Made by a program: the position numbers and the translations under genes | NCBI RefSeq assembly: GCF_016908595.1 | Contig: NZ_JAFBEC010000005.1 | Span: 124,001 to 188,000 of the forward strand | Origin: Geomicrobium sediminis | Lineage (GTDB): Bacteria > Bacillota > Bacilli > Bacillales > Marinococcaceae | Reading direction: 5' to 3' | DNA length: 64,000 bases | Shown here: positions 24,017 to 33,969 of the stretch, piece after piece | Layout: every line of letters starts with the position of its first letter | Numbering within the stretch: the first letter of the stretch is position 1 | Notes under the pieces: model-generated | Told to the model about the DNA's origin: nothing | What the model saw: only the letters and a program-made list of their open reading frames with translations | Databases searched by the model: none

Positions 24017-25177
24017 TTAATGGTTTCGCTCAAATGTCTCTTTCGCCAATTGGGTAATCGTCATATCATCCATCGGTGGATTGTGTAATCCGGCACGTAC
24101 GTCCCGATAATACCGCCCTAACGGATTACCTGTTGCAAGACTTTTCGCACCAACAACACGCATTGAAAGATCGACAATCGTTTGCACGTCATTTACGACA
24201 CTATGCTTTACAGCACCAAGTTCAAGCTTCATATTGTTTCGCTCTTCATCGGAGCTCTCATCCCATTTTTTTGATACTGCATAGAGAAAATGCCGATTTC
24301 TTACACGCAACAATTCAGCTTCACCGATCTTTTGTTGCACGTTGGGCAAGTCGGCAATTGTACCGTCAATGCTATTTGGGGAGTAATTGTTCGCGGCACT
24401 TGCGCTATACGATAAAGCCGCCGTTGCGATTCCTAAATACGTGACTGGAATATGCAAAAGCCACCCTGCAGCATCTTTAAAGCCTGGGGTTAACGTTTCA
24501 ACGTAATCTTTGTCACGGACAATCACACGGTTTAAGATTAAATCATCACTACCAGTTGCTCGCATCCCGAGCGTATCCCACGTATTCTTAACCACAACTC
24601 CGTCGAGATCACGGCGAATGAGGAAGTTCCCTACCTCATCACGACCTTCAATCGCAGCACTCACAACAAAATAATCGAGCGTCGGCGCCAGTGTCGTAAA
24701 CGTTTTCCGTCCTGTAATTTCGTAACCACCGTCCACTTTCACTGCAGTTGTCAAAGGTTTGCCTCCTCTTGTTGGGCTACCTGTTGCTGGTTCGCTCGCA
24801 GCATTGTTAAGAAGCGCTCCATTTTCTATGACATCGTTGACCACTTCTCGGTACACTTCATCGTCCCACGTTCCTTTTTCACCGAGAGTCATAATAATTC
24901 CCATGTGCCAACCGATTGATAATGCCGTTGAGCCGTCAGCCTTCGCGATAATTTCTTGAAGCTCCAGCAATTCGGTAAGCGAAATTCCCTTACCCCCATA
25001 TTCTTTTGGTACACTTAATCCTGGGTAGCGAATTGCTTTCAGGGTAGTAAAGTTCTCGTGGGGAAAGCTACCTTCAGCGTCGTGTTGATGCGCACGTTCT
25101 GCGAACGCTTCTACCGTTTTTGCTAAAAACACTTTCCGTTCTTCTTGGTTGCTTAAAGCGAACATGTCCGACATCAC
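24017..25177 (-). CDS. Acyl-CoA dehydrogenase family flavoprotein (YdbM-like)
   Basis: A 386-residue protein with the acyl-CoA dehydrogenase N-terminal helices, the flavin-region GLSVPKEYGGKGISLTELLE, the mid-domain GGYEITGRKTFTTLAPTLDY and WDTLGMRATGSDDLIL, and the C-terminal four-helix domain. It resembles B. subtilis YdbM. The glutamate base expected near residue 360-370 is not evident, so the substrate is uncertain; related flavoproteins act in sulfur-compound oxidation. GTG 25177 has AAAGGAG eight bases upstream; ATG follows directly. Confidence 0.82.
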   Translation of the reverse strand: MMSDMFALSNQEERKVFLAKTVEAFAERAHQHDAEGSFPHENFTTLKAIRYPGLSVPKEYGGKGISLTELLELQEIIAKADGSTALSIGWHMGIIMTLGEKGTWDDEVYREVVNDVIENGALLNNAASEPATGSPTRGGKPLTTAVKVDGGYEITGRKTFTTLAPTLDYFVVSAAIEGRDEVGNFLIRRDLDGVVVKNTWDTLGMRATGSDDLILNRVIVRDKDYVETLTPGFKDAAGWLLHIPVTYLGIATAALSYSASAANNYSPNSIDGTIADLPNVQQKIGEAELLRVRNRHFLYAVSKKWDESSDEERNNMKLELGAVKHSVVNDVQTIVDLSMRVVGAKSLATGNPLGRYYRDVRAGLHNPPMDDMTITQLAKETFERNH

Positions 25178-25316
25178 TTTCTCAACTCCTTTCTGTAAAT
25201 AATACTAAATCCATCAGAATAATGCACCTACAGTGATTTAGAAGTTCATGATAAAATAGTGAAACGTACCTAGATATTAAATCGTATCAATATAGTAGAA
25301 GAAGGGAGCGTTATGA

Positions 25317-25886
25317 ATGACAGTCGTACTCATCGTTTTACTTTTAATCGTAATTGGAGCTGCCACAGCGATCGGTATATTCTGGTTCAGCTCGTACAAC
25401 CGTCTTGTCAAATATCGAATGTGGGCGGAGGAAAGCTGGGCTCAAATTGAAAACATGCTCAAACAACGCTATGACATGATTCCTAACCTCGTTAACACCG
25501 TTAAAGGATACGCCAAACACGAACAAGAGACACTAACACAAGTCATCGAAAAACGAAATCAAATGCAAGATTCTAACGTGTCACGAAATGAACAAATGCA
25601 CGCCAACAATGAAGCGGAACAATTGCTCGGTCGTTTATTTGCTTTACGTGAGGATTATCCTGACTTAAAAGCGAATGAGAACTTTATGCACTTGCAACAA
25701 GAACTGACTTCAATGGAACGTAAGCTCGCCTATGCTAGGCAAACGTACAATTCAACGGTTCGCGACTATAACATCGCCGTACAATCGATTCCGACGAACT
25801 TCGTTGCAAATGTACACAACTTCCTGCAATATGAAATGCTTGAAACGCCGGAAGAAGAACGCCAAAACGTAAAAGTAGAATTTTAA
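25317..25886 (+). CDS. lemA: LemA family membrane protein
   Basis: A 189-residue protein: one N-terminal transmembrane segment (residues 3-25), then the LemA helical core with YNRLVKYRMWAEESWAQIEN, LKQRYDMIPNLVNTVKGYAK and YNSTVRDYNIAVQSIPTNFV. LemA proteins are anchored with a helical domain outside and usually partner HtpX. It is separated from htpX by only 11 bases, so this is an envelope quality-control operon. Confidence 0.93.
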   Translation: MTVVLIVLLLIVIGAATAIGIFWFSSYNRLVKYRMWAEESWAQIENMLKQRYDMIPNLVNTVKGYAKHEQETLTQVIEKRNQMQDSNVSRNEQMHANNEAEQLLGRLFALREDYPDLKANENFMHLQQELTSMERKLAYARQTYNSTVRDYNIAVQSIPTNFVANVHNFLQYEMLETPEEERQNVKVEF

Positions 25887-25897
25887 GGCGGGACGCC

Positions 25898-26773
25898 ATG
25901 AATCGATTAAAACAAATTCAACATAATAAAAGAAAAACCGTTGTTATCGTTACTGGCTTTATTTTATTCGTGTTATTTGTAGGGGCGGCTCTTACGTACA
26001 GCTTGTACGGTGAGATCTTCACAGGCTTACTGATGGCACTTGTTATTGGTGGCGGTTATAGCGCAATGATGATCTTTAGTAGCACGAACGTCGTTATGCG
26101 GATGAACCATGCACAAGAAATTACCGAGCGCTCCCAAAACATTCAACTTTGGGAGATGGTTGATAACATGGCGATGGTTGCTCGCATCGAAAAGCCACGA
26201 CTATTCATTATTAAAGATAATAGTCCAAATGCTTTCGCAACCGGAACTTCACCCAAGAACGGTGCCGTTGCGGTAACAACAGGTTTAATGGACCACTTAA
26301 ACCACGATGAACTTGAAGGTGTTATTGCACACGAAGTTGCCCACATTAAAAATTACGACATTCGATTATCAACGATTGCAGTGGCGCTCGTTTCAGCTGT
26401 TGCCATATTATCTGATCTTGGTATGCGAATGATGTTCTTCTCACGTGGTGGCAATAATAAGCAGCATCCGTTCGTTTTGATATTAGCGCTTGCATTAGTA
26501 ATTTTATCACCGCTCATTGCTGTGCTCATTCAAATGGCAATTTCAAGAAACCGTGAATATCTTGCCGATGCTAGTGCAGCAGAACTCACGAGAAACCCTG
26601 AAGCACTCGCCTCAGCACTGCAAAAGATTACTGGTGTTGACACACCGGTACGAGAAGCGTCAAGTAGCTCAGCATCTCTTTATTTCGCAGACCCCTTAAA
26701 GAAAAAAGTAACGGGGTTGTTTTCAACTCACCCAGACCCGAAAGAACGAATTGAACGGTTAATGCAAATGTAG
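25898..26773 (+). CDS. htpX: M48 zinc metalloprotease HtpX
   Basis: A 291-residue membrane protease with two N-terminal transmembrane segments (about 15-35 and 38-60), the zinc motif GVIAHEVAHIKNYD (HExxH), two further hydrophobic segments and the third-ligand region REYLADASAAELTRNP. It degrades damaged membrane proteins. Translationally close to lemA; a good terminator follows. Confidence 0.94.
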   Translation: MNRLKQIQHNKRKTVVIVTGFILFVLFVGAALTYSLYGEIFTGLLMALVIGGGYSAMMIFSSTNVVMRMNHAQEITERSQNIQLWEMVDNMAMVARIEKPRLFIIKDNSPNAFATGTSPKNGAVAVTTGLMDHLNHDELEGVIAHEVAHIKNYDIRLSTIAVALVSAVAILSDLGMRMMFFSRGGNNKQHPFVLILALALVILSPLIAVLIQMAISRNREYLADASAAELTRNPEALASALQKITGVDTPVREASSSSASLYFADPLKKKVTGLFSTHPDPKERIERLMQM

Positions 26774-26807
26774 GAAGAAGCGAAAAATTCGCTTCTTTCT
26801 TTTTTTC
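26774..26807 (+). terminator. Terminator of lemA-htpX
   Basis: GAAGAAGCGAA/TTCGCTTCTTTC stem around AAA, followed by an extended T-run. Confidence 0.88.
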
Positions 26808-26872
26808 ATAGTAAAACGATCGCTTTTGTGGAATAATAGATTAAGTTTGTAGAAAAAGGAGCTCAGATCTAG

Positions 26873-27733
26873 ATGTTCGCACAAGTTAATGGAACACGAT
26901 TATTCTTTGATGTTGAAGGATCAAGTTACGTACCCGAAGGTCCAACGATGAAAAAAAGACCCGTCTGCATCGCGATCCACGGGGGACCTGGAAGTGATCA
27001 TTCCGATTTCAAACCGTGGTTAAGTCCACTTCAAGATACAATGCAAATCATTTACGTTGATTTACGAAACAATGGCCAATCTGAACGCGTTGACTTAGAA
27101 ACGTGCACGATGGAGACGATGGCTGATGACATTGAAGCTCTTCGTAAGTACTTAGGGTTGGACAAAGTCTTCGTACTCGGTCATTCTTTCGGTGGAATGA
27201 TCGCCCAAATTCTCGCTGTCCGTCATCCACATGCGATTGAGAAATTATTCCTTATTAATACTGCTCCAAGTCATCACTTTTATGAAGATGCGTTAGCATT
27301 TGCAAAGCAAGTAGCAACCCCTAGACAGTTGGAGCTAATACCAAAACTGTTCGAAGGCAACCTTGAAAGTGAAGAAGCTCAAATCGAGTGGTGGGCAGAA
27401 AACTACGGTCTCTATTTCTATCATCAAGATGAAAAGATCATGTACGAAACAGGACACCGCCCAATTGAATCCCTAGGCATTAGTAATTATACGTTTAAAC
27501 ATATCATGCCTCATTACGATTACCGTGACGAGATCACTGCAATTAAAGCGCCTGTATTTATCGCATCTGGACGTCATGATTGGATTACACCAACGTCTCA
27601 ATCAGAAGTCATGAACCAACTCATCCCAAACGCAACGCTTTACGTCTATGAAAAAAGTGGTCATAACCCGTTTATCGAAGAACAAGAACAGTTTCTATCT
27701 GATATTCGTCGCTTCGTAACGAAGGAGGATTGA
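26873..27733 (+). CDS. Alpha/beta hydrolase, proline-iminopeptidase-like
   Basis: A 286-residue alpha/beta hydrolase. The oxyanion region is AIHGGPGSDHSDF (HGGPG, characteristic of proline iminopeptidases), the nucleophile elbow is VLGHSFGGMIAQ, the acid is in ASGRHDWITP and the catalytic His in KSGHNPFIEE. AAAAAGGAG lies upstream of ATG 26873. It overlaps or abuts a sodium:solute symporter gene, so peptide or amide hydrolysis may be linked to uptake of the substrate. Confidence 0.87.
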   Translation: MFAQVNGTRLFFDVEGSSYVPEGPTMKKRPVCIAIHGGPGSDHSDFKPWLSPLQDTMQIIYVDLRNNGQSERVDLETCTMETMADDIEALRKYLGLDKVFVLGHSFGGMIAQILAVRHPHAIEKLFLINTAPSHHFYEDALAFAKQVATPRQLELIPKLFEGNLESEEAQIEWWAENYGLYFYHQDEKIMYETGHRPIESLGISNYTFKHIMPHYDYRDEITAIKAPVFIASGRHDWITPTSQSEVMNQLIPNATLYVYEKSGHNPFIEEQEQFLSDIRRFVTKED

Positions 27734-27735
27734 GC

Positions 27736-29505
27736 ATGAGCGCTGAAATCCTCGTCATTTTGCTCGTCGCCGCCATATACTTCGGTGGTCTCTTATACGT
27801 TGGATTTAAACTCTCGAAGACGATGCACTCGCTTGATGATTATATTTTGGGCGGACGTAACTTGCCTTGGTTCGTCCTAACTCTAACGTTTGCTGCAACA
27901 GTCGCCAATACAGCAACAGTCATGGGGCAACCCGGCTTTGCCTACTCAAGCGGATTTACATACGTATTCTGGGCGGCACTCTCTGCAACGACAATCGGAA
28001 TTATTTTACTGAGTCGTTTCGGTGCACGGTTACGTGCAATGAACTTAACGACCATTAGTGACCTTGCAACCGCTCGCTTTGGGAACAGTCGCCGAGTCGA
28101 AGTGTTAATGAGTGTCTGGCAAGTGAGTTGGGGGATTTTCATTATCGGGATGTCCCTCTTTGGGGTCTCACTGATCATCGAGGTCATTACCGGCATCTCT
28201 TGGGCGTACAGCATCGGTCCAATCGCCATCGTAACGATTCTTTATACGATGACCGGTGGACTAAAAGCCGTTGTATTAACTGACGCATTGCAAATGCTCA
28301 TTATCGTACTTGGGATTACAGCATTGTTCTTAATGCTTACATTCCAGCACGGGTTCTTTACGAATTTTATGAGCGATTATGTAGGTGGCGATGGGTTTAC
28401 ACTGTCCTCAACTGCTGAAGAGCTGACGTTATTCCCTGGATTTACGGATTTATTTACGTTACCTCCTGAGATGACGCTGTTTGCGTTAATCGCCTATATT
28501 ATAGCGACGTCTTTTTGGATTCCAGTCGACCTCGGCTTCGTACAACGGTCGCTCGCTGCAAAATCAGTCAAAGACAGTCGTAGTGGCGTGTACAGCTTCT
28601 TCGCGTTAGATTGGTTTAATGCTTGGATTCTCGTATTAATCGGAGCCTACGGTGCCGTATTGTTACCTGGACTTGTGAACACCGATGAAGTTGTCATTCG
28701 ACTCGTCCAAGACACATTGCCACTTATTGGTGCTGCACTCGTCGTGACAGCTGTTGCAGCCGCTGCCATGTCGACCATTTCAACGTATTTGAATGCAGGT
28801 AGCGGTATTATCGTTCATAACATCTTAAAAAAGATCAAACCAGCCATGACCGACCGTCAGCAGTTAAAGTACACACGTGTGTTTACAGCGGTCATCGGCA
28901 TCGTTGCGATCGGTTTCGGTCCATTTATTTCTTCTAACGGTATTGTGATTGCCGCTGTTGGAATCCAAATTATCTTGATTTCAACGATTGTCCCGCTCGT
29001 CTTCCTCGCTTTGTACTGGAAGAAGATGACGGAGAAAGCTGCCTTTTGGGGCTGTCTCATTACGTCAACTGCCACAATTGGTATGATTATTCAAGTCGGT
29101 GGTGTGTGGGAAGCATTTGCAGGTAGCGGTTTTCTTGATATTCCTGTGATATTATGGGGTCTACTACTCGCCTTTACGCTTTACATCGGTATTAGTCTCA
29201 TCGACCGTACCGACGGGCAGTCACTCATGTCCAACGAGTGTAAAGCGATGTTTGCCAACAAAGAAACCGTCGATTCAAATAAAGACATTATTGTTCTTGG
29301 TGGCGTATGGGTCGGTCTATTTGCGATCATGCTTATCAATCGCTATTCGACTGAACCAACTGCTTTTCCACCGTTATCAGGACCATTTAGCATCGTGACA
29401 GATCTCATTTTCATAGCAATTAGCATTGCAATCTCGATTTTTGCCATTTATCTCGTTACGAAAGTAGTTGCACATGTAAAAGAAGAGTTTTTCGCTAAAT
29501 CTTAA
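27736..29505 (+). CDS. Sodium:solute symporter (SSS family)
   Basis: A 589-residue transporter with about 14 transmembrane segments. SSS features: SLDDYILGGRNLPWFVLTLT near residues 30-50, TAGNT-like ATVANTATVMGQPGFAYSSG, YTMTGGLKAVVLTDALQMLI, and AAAAMSTISTYLNAGSGIIV. It drives uptake with sodium. ATG 27736 is preferred because AAGGAGG is seven bases upstream; TTG 27730 lies in the stop region of the preceding hydrolase gene (4-base overlap of the longer frame). Substrate unknown; pantothenate/proline-type clades are possible. Confidence 0.88.
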   Translation: MSAEILVILLVAAIYFGGLLYVGFKLSKTMHSLDDYILGGRNLPWFVLTLTFAATVANTATVMGQPGFAYSSGFTYVFWAALSATTIGIILLSRFGARLRAMNLTTISDLATARFGNSRRVEVLMSVWQVSWGIFIIGMSLFGVSLIIEVITGISWAYSIGPIAIVTILYTMTGGLKAVVLTDALQMLIIVLGITALFLMLTFQHGFFTNFMSDYVGGDGFTLSSTAEELTLFPGFTDLFTLPPEMTLFALIAYIIATSFWIPVDLGFVQRSLAAKSVKDSRSGVYSFFALDWFNAWILVLIGAYGAVLLPGLVNTDEVVIRLVQDTLPLIGAALVVTAVAAAAMSTISTYLNAGSGIIVHNILKKIKPAMTDRQQLKYTRVFTAVIGIVAIGFGPFISSNGIVIAAVGIQIILISTIVPLVFLALYWKKMTEKAAFWGCLITSTATIGMIIQVGGVWEAFAGSGFLDIPVILWGLLLAFTLYIGISLIDRTDGQSLMSNECKAMFANKETVDSNKDIIVLGGVWVGLFAIMLINRYSTEPTAFPPLSGPFSIVTDLIFIAISIAISIFAIYLVTKVVAHVKEEFFAKS

Positions 29506-29513
29506 CGTGTGTT

Positions 29514-29544
29514 CTCGCCCAAATTGATTGGGCGAGTTTTTTTT
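29514..29544 (+). terminator. Terminator of the hydrolase-symporter operon
   Basis: CTCGCCCAA/TTGGGCGAG 9-bp stem, 5-base loop, then eight T residues. Confidence 0.93.
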
Positions 29545-29655
29545 ATGATGTTTTTATTCTTTTGTCTATGAATTCTAGCAATTCCCGCACAATGGTTAGA
29601 ATTCATGATATAGTTTTATAAAATAACACTTATCCAAGTAGCGGAGGCTTTAGTT

Positions 29656-30726
29656 ATGACATCACAAACACTAGAAGTCATCAAAACGACCACTCATAAG
29701 CCAAAGCCTGATCCAGAAGCGTTAGGTTTTGGCAAGTATTTCACTGACCATATGTTATTGATTGATTATCATAGTGACAAAGGGTGGTACCACCCTCGCA
29801 TCGTACCTTATGAGCCATTAACTCTTGATCCGGCAGCCATGGTTTTTCATTACGGTCAGACTGTATTTGAAGGATTAAAGGCGTATAAAGACCATGATGA
29901 AAATGTACGATTGTTCCGCCCCGAGGAGAATATGAAGCGCCTTAACCGTTCGAATGAGCGTTTAAGCATTCCGACCCTCGATGAGAAGGAAACCTTGTCT
30001 TATATTAAAGAGCTCGTCCGTCTTGAGAAAGATTGGATTCCAACTGCCGCTGGCAAGTCACTTTATATTCGTCCATTTGTCATCAATACAGAAGCAAGCC
30101 TTTCTGTTGCACCTTCAAAGACGTATACGTTTCTCGTCATCTTGTCTCCAGTCGGTTCTTACTACTCAGAAGGGATCGATCCTGTTAGCATCTTTGTTGA
30201 AGATTTTTATACGCGTGCAGCTCCAGGAGGAACAGGCTATGCGAAGACGGCAGGGAACTACAGTGCGGCTTACAAAGCGCAAGAACGTGCCGTTGAACAC
30301 CAACGCTCCCAAGTTCTGTGGTTAGATGGTCTTGAGAAGAAGTACGTTGAAGAAGTAGGAAGCATGAATGTTTTCTTTAAAATCGACGGTGAAATTCATA
30401 CCCCAGAAATAAACGGTACCATTCTTGAAGGGGTGACTCGAAAGAGCGTTATTGAACTTCTACGTAGTTGGGATCTTCCTGTTCATGAGCGCCGAATTGC
30501 GATGGATGATTTAATCCAAGCCCATCAAAACGGCACACTTGAAGAAGCATTCGGTACAGGAACAGCAGCTGTCATCTCACCAATCGGTATCCTTGATTAC
30601 AAAGGTACGGAGTACACGATTAACAACAATAAAACGGGCGATATTTCAAACCGTCTTCATAACGCAATTACTGGTATTCAAACTGGACGTCTAGAAGATC
30701 CATTCGGCTGGACGACTGTTTTATAA
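29656..30726 (+). CDS. ilvE: Branched-chain amino acid aminotransferase
   Basis: A 356-residue fold-type IV PLP enzyme: HYGQTVFEGLKAYK, LFRPEENMKRLNRSNERLSI, the PLP-lysine region GGTGYAKTAGNYSAAYKAQ, EEVGSMNVFFKIDG and FGTGTAAVISPIG. It interconverts branched-chain amino acids and 2-oxo acids. Length and motifs match the 360-residue eukaryote-like/Bacillus IlvE/IlvK class. GCGGAGG precedes ATG 29656. Monocistronic. Confidence 0.95.
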   Translation: MTSQTLEVIKTTTHKPKPDPEALGFGKYFTDHMLLIDYHSDKGWYHPRIVPYEPLTLDPAAMVFHYGQTVFEGLKAYKDHDENVRLFRPEENMKRLNRSNERLSIPTLDEKETLSYIKELVRLEKDWIPTAAGKSLYIRPFVINTEASLSVAPSKTYTFLVILSPVGSYYSEGIDPVSIFVEDFYTRAAPGGTGYAKTAGNYSAAYKAQERAVEHQRSQVLWLDGLEKKYVEEVGSMNVFFKIDGEIHTPEINGTILEGVTRKSVIELLRSWDLPVHERRIAMDDLIQAHQNGTLEEAFGTGTAAVISPIGILDYKGTEYTINNNKTGDISNRLHNAITGIQTGRLEDPFGWTTVL

Positions 30727-30731
30727 GCGAG

Positions 30732-30764
30732 AAGCCACCAATCAAACCATTGGTGGCTTTTTTC
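30732..30764 (+). terminator. Terminator of ilvE
   Basis: AAGCCACCAA/TTGGTGGCTT 10-bp stem, 8-base loop, then a T-run. Confidence 0.92.
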
Positions 30765-30851
30765 TTCGGTTCAGCCATGACGTCTCAATTGCAGGGCTTG
30801 GCCTTTTTTGCTACGATAAGATAACGACAATCGAACAAAGGATGCACGACT

Positions 30852-31328
30852 ATGGCGAAGAAAAATGACAATCGAATTTTGGCGCAAAACCGAAAAGCCA
30901 ATCATGAATTTTTCATTGAAGAAACGTATGAAGCAGGGATCGTGCTAAAAGGAACAGAAATTAAATCAATTCGAGCAGGCCAGATGAACATTAAAGAAAG
31001 CTTCGCTCGCATTGAAAATGGCGAAATACTTCTTTATCAAGCACACATCAACCCTTATGAACAAGGAAACCGCCATAACCACGATCCTGTACGTACGAGG
31101 AAACTTCTTTTACACAAACAAGAAATCAAGAAGCTCACTGGCAAGTCACAACAACAAGGCTACGCACTCGTCCCATTAAAGGTGTATATTAAAAACGGCT
31201 TTGCAAAAGTACTCCTCGGCCTCGGAAAAGGGAAAAAGCACTACGACAAACGCGATTCCCTCAAAAAGAAAGATGCTAAGCGTCAAATGGACAAAGCAAT
31301 CGGTCAACGCATGAAAGGAATGGAATAA
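30852..31328 (+). CDS. smpB: SsrA-binding protein SmpB
   Basis: A 158-residue tmRNA partner: [60 protein letters not shown] and the basic C-terminal tail ([20 protein letters not shown]). SmpB carries tmRNA to stalled ribosomes. In B. subtilis ssrA follows smpB; no tmRNA-like sequence is seen downstream in this window. The usual upstream rnr gene is also absent. Confidence 0.96.
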   Translation: MAKKNDNRILAQNRKANHEFFIEETYEAGIVLKGTEIKSIRAGQMNIKESFARIENGEILLYQAHINPYEQGNRHNHDPVRTRKLLLHKQEIKKLTGKSQQQGYALVPLKVYIKNGFAKVLLGLGKGKKHYDKRDSLKKKDAKRQMDKAIGQRMKGME

Positions 31329-31357
31329 AGGGGCCTTAACCGCCTCTTTATTTTTTT
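31324..31357. terminator. Terminator of smpB
   Basis: AATAAAGGGGC/GCCTCTTTATT stem with one G-U, overlapping the smpB stop, followed by seven T residues. Confidence 0.8.
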
Positions 31358-31611
31358 GTTCTCGCAAGCATTGAAGCTGCAATTACAATCACAATTGTTG
31401 GAACCACAAATGCTGTTACTTGAAAATTCCCTTGATTCAGTATGTCCACGACCATCACACCGACCATCGTGACAATAACAATCCATAAAATGACTCGTTT
31501 ACTATTCACAGGTGTACGCTCAGATATATGAAGAGCAATAAAGCTGAGCACCCCAAGTAAAAGCACAATTGCAACGAATTGAAACATAACCAACATCCCG
31601 AACGTAGACAT
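31348..31611 (-). CDS. Small three-TM membrane protein
   Basis: An 87-residue protein with three hydrophobic segments (about 3-25, 35-55 and 60-82) and a basic end (LARTKK). ATG 31611 (MSTFGML) has GAGTGAGGTG upstream; a frame extension to 31629 lacks a site. No family is recognised. It is divergent from the next small membrane gene, with 75 bases between the starts. Confidence 0.6.
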   Translation of the reverse strand: MSTFGMLVMFQFVAIVLLLGVLSFIALHISERTPVNSKRVILWIVIVTMVGVMVVDILNQGNFQVTAFVVPTIVIVIAASMLARTKK

Positions 31612-31686
31612 GTACAACACCTCACTCACAACGTATGAATAGACAATCCAATTTAGTCGTAAATCTTAGTAAAGGAGGTGTCACAG

Positions 31687-32088
31687 ATGTATGTTGCTCA
31701 ACTTATTCTTTCCATCGTCAGTCTCGTACAGTTGGTTAGTTATATGATTAGTATCTTGTTTGTCACTGGATTTGTATCATTTTTTCTACCAGAAGAAGGA
31801 ATTTGGATGTTACTCCTCATTGTAGCCGTAATTGTAGGAATCCCCCTTCTACTCTTAACACTTGGTATTTTAGGAACCATTAACTTACATAAGAAAAAAG
31901 GTCGAGCAGCCAAACAATTACTAACAACGGGGATTGTTCTATTCGCTTTATCCTTGCTAATTAGCTTTGGTCCTGAATTCGACTTTGTTTTTTTCATTAG
32001 CTCGTTATTCATGTTTACCCCAATTACCATTGCAGGATTTCTCGCACTGCGCCAACACCGGGCAGCCAAAATCGAAGCTGGAGTTTAA
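31687..32088 (+). CDS. Four-TM membrane protein of unknown function
   Basis: A 133-residue protein with four predicted transmembrane segments and a short basic loop (HKKKGRAAKQ) between the second and third. AAAGGAGG lies nine bases before ATG 31687; the GTG at 31678 is part of that site. DUF4064-like proteins have this size and topology but the assignment is not secure. Confidence 0.65.
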   Translation: MYVAQLILSIVSLVQLVSYMISILFVTGFVSFFLPEEGIWMLLLIVAVIVGIPLLLLTLGILGTINLHKKKGRAAKQLLTTGIVLFALSLLISFGPEFDFVFFISSLFMFTPITIAGFLALRQHRAAKIEAGV

Positions 32089-32094
32089 TATGTG

Positions 32095-32131
32095 AAAACC
32101 CCCAGGACATAGTTTTTGTCCTGGGGGTTTT
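32095..32131 (+). terminator. Terminator preceding repeat array 2
   Basis: AAAACCCCCAGGACA and its exact complement TGTCCTGGGGGTTTT (15 bp) around TAGTTTT. Confidence 0.93.
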
Positions 32132-32144
32132 GTCTATATCGCTT

Positions 32145-32585
32145 GGATCACTACACCAGGTCTAGCTCTTACTACACCCCGCCTGGCTCTTGCTACACTG
32201 CGCACAGCTCTTGCTACACTGCGCTCGGCTCTTGCTACACCACGCTCGGCGCTTGCTACACTGCGCTCGGCTCTTGCTACACTGCGCTCGGCTCTTGCTA
32301 CACCACGCTCGGCTCTTGCTACACTGCGCTCGGCGCTTGCTACACTGCGCCTGGCTCTTGCTACACTGCGCACAGCTCTTGCTACACTGCGCTCGGCGCT
32401 TGCTACACCACGCTCGGCGCTTGCTACACTGCGCACAGCTCTTGCTACACTGCGCTCGGCTCTTGCTACACTGCGCTCGGCTCTTGCTACACTGCGCTCG
32501 GCTCTTGCTACACCACGCTCGGCGCTTGCTACACTGCGCTCGGCGCTTGCTACACCACGCTCGGCGCTTGCTACACCTCACACGC
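32145..32585. repeat. 21-bp tandem repeat array, about 20 units (array 2)
   Basis: From 32166 there are 19 full 21-base units and a twentieth that blends into unique sequence; one degenerate unit precedes. Each starts C[T/G]CTTGCTACAC (the first has CTTACTACAC) and ends in a limited set of nine-base tails: TGCGCTCGG, CACGCTCGG, TGCGCACAG or TGCGCCTGG. Units of identical type recur in blocks, as expected from slippage or unequal exchange. Because 21 is a multiple of three, every frame yields a seven-residue repeat, but none has a ribosome binding site. It lies between convergent genes, after a strong terminator, as array 1 does. Confidence 0.95.
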
Positions 32586-32625
32586 TGCTAACAACATCCC
32601 GGCACTAGTCCAACCCTTCACAATT

Positions 32626-33903
32626 TTAAAGGCGTCCTAGTGCGATATCCAACATCCGCAATCCATCGTCAATTTGCTCTTTAGTAACGGTGAGAGGTGG
32701 GATCATGCGGATCACTTCGCCTTTGTTGCCACAGAAGTAAAAAAGAACGCCTTCTTCAAGGGCAAGATCGAGTATACGCATGGAACGCTCTCCGTCAGGT
32801 TTTCCTGTTTCTGGGTCTATAATTTCAATGCCGATCATGAGACCGAGTGAGCGAATGCTACCGATCATTGGATGTTTGTCCTTAAGCTTTTCTAATTGTT
32901 CGTGCGCGTATGCACCGACGTTCTTTGCATTCGTTAGCAACTCTTCTTCTTTTAGAACTTCTAGGGTTGCGAGTCCGACGCGACAGCCGATCGGATTGCC
33001 ACCGTATGTTGTAGCATGGCTTCCGAGTGGCCATTGTTGCATTAATTGATGATTGGCAACGGTTGCACTGATCGGTTGTCCTGAAGCCATGGCTTTAGCA
33101 ATCGCCATAATGTCAGGCACAACGTCGAATACGTCTGATGCGAACCATTCTCCCGTGCGACCAAAGCCGGTTTGTACTTCATCAAAAATCAAGAGAAGTC
33201 CTTTTTCATCACAAATTTCTCGGATGCGTTGTACCCATCCTTTTGGTGGGATCACATAACCACCTTCACCGAGCACTGGTTCCATAATGACCGCTGCGAC
33301 TTCTTCTGCTTCCACTTGATGCGCGAAGAGTTTATCAAACTGGTCATTAAGTTTATGAATCGCCACCTGCTCATCATCGCTCGGATCATAATATGGAATT
33401 TGGTATGTTCCACTAACTGGTTGATGTTTACGGTATTTCGCTTTTGATGTACTTACCGCTAACGACCCGAGAGTTCGGCCGTGAAATCCTCCGACAAAAG
33501 AAATCACGTACGACTTTTTCGTAACATGACGCGCCAGCTTTAACGCGCCTTCGATCGCTTCTGTCCCGCTATTGCCAAAGAAGAAGCAGTCTAAATCCCC
33601 AGGCATGACGTTTGCCAATTCATCTGCGTATTTCAAAATTGATTCATATTGGATCACGCCAATCGGTCCGTGAGTTAACTCGTCCGCAGCATCTTTGATT
33701 GCTTGAACAACTTTCGGGTGACGATGACCGACGTTTGTTACGGCGATGCCTGACGTGAAATCAAGGTATTCCTTGCCATCAAGACCGTAATAATAAACGC
33801 CTTCTTCTTTAACGACCGGTAAATTCGGGTGATCTTTTGCCATACTCGGCGCTAAACGCTCTGGTAATTTCTCAATAAGGTGATTCCAATTATTATGTGA
33901 CAC
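32626..33903 (-). CDS. gabT: Class III aminotransferase, 4-aminobutyrate aminotransferase type
   Basis: A 425-residue PLP-dependent omega-aminotransferase: [68 protein letters not shown] and the PLP lysine in [15 protein letters not shown]. Motifs fit GABA or ornithine/beta-alanine aminotransferases. The likely product of GABA is succinate semialdehyde. It lies 66 bases downstream of a YjiH transporter on the same strand; an imperfect GC-rich hairpin sits between them and may reduce read-through. Its 3' end faces repeat array 2. Confidence 0.88.
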   Translation of the reverse strand: MSHNNWNHLIEKLPERLAPSMAKDHPNLPVVKEEGVYYYGLDGKEYLDFTSGIAVTNVGHRHPKVVQAIKDAADELTHGPIGVIQYESILKYADELANVMPGDLDCFFFGNSGTEAIEGALKLARHVTKKSYVISFVGGFHGRTLGSLAVSTSKAKYRKHQPVSGTYQIPYYDPSDDEQVAIHKLNDQFDKLFAHQVEAEEVAAVIMEPVLGEGGYVIPPKGWVQRIREICDEKGLLLIFDEVQTGFGRTGEWFASDVFDVVPDIMAIAKAMASGQPISATVANHQLMQQWPLGSHATTYGGNPIGCRVGLATLEVLKEEELLTNAKNVGAYAHEQLEKLKDKHPMIGSIRSLGLMIGIEIIDPETGKPDGERSMRILDLALEEGVLFYFCGNKGEVIRMIPPLTVTKEQIDDGLRMLDIALGRL

Positions 33904-33969
33904 GAAAACGTCTCCTTCTATAGAAAAGAGGCCCGCTCGGGAGCCTCAACATCGTTTGCTTTATTATAC

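Noticed and set aside
31329-31680. tmRNA (ssrA) downstream of smpB
   Set aside because: No tRNA-like ends or tag-coding sequence; the space is filled by small membrane genes.
32116-32640. Long repeat-encoded ORFs on both strands across array 2 (seven-residue repeats such as SCYTALG)
   Set aside because: All frames are open only because the 21-base unit is a multiple of three; starts lie in a terminator or have no ribosome binding site.
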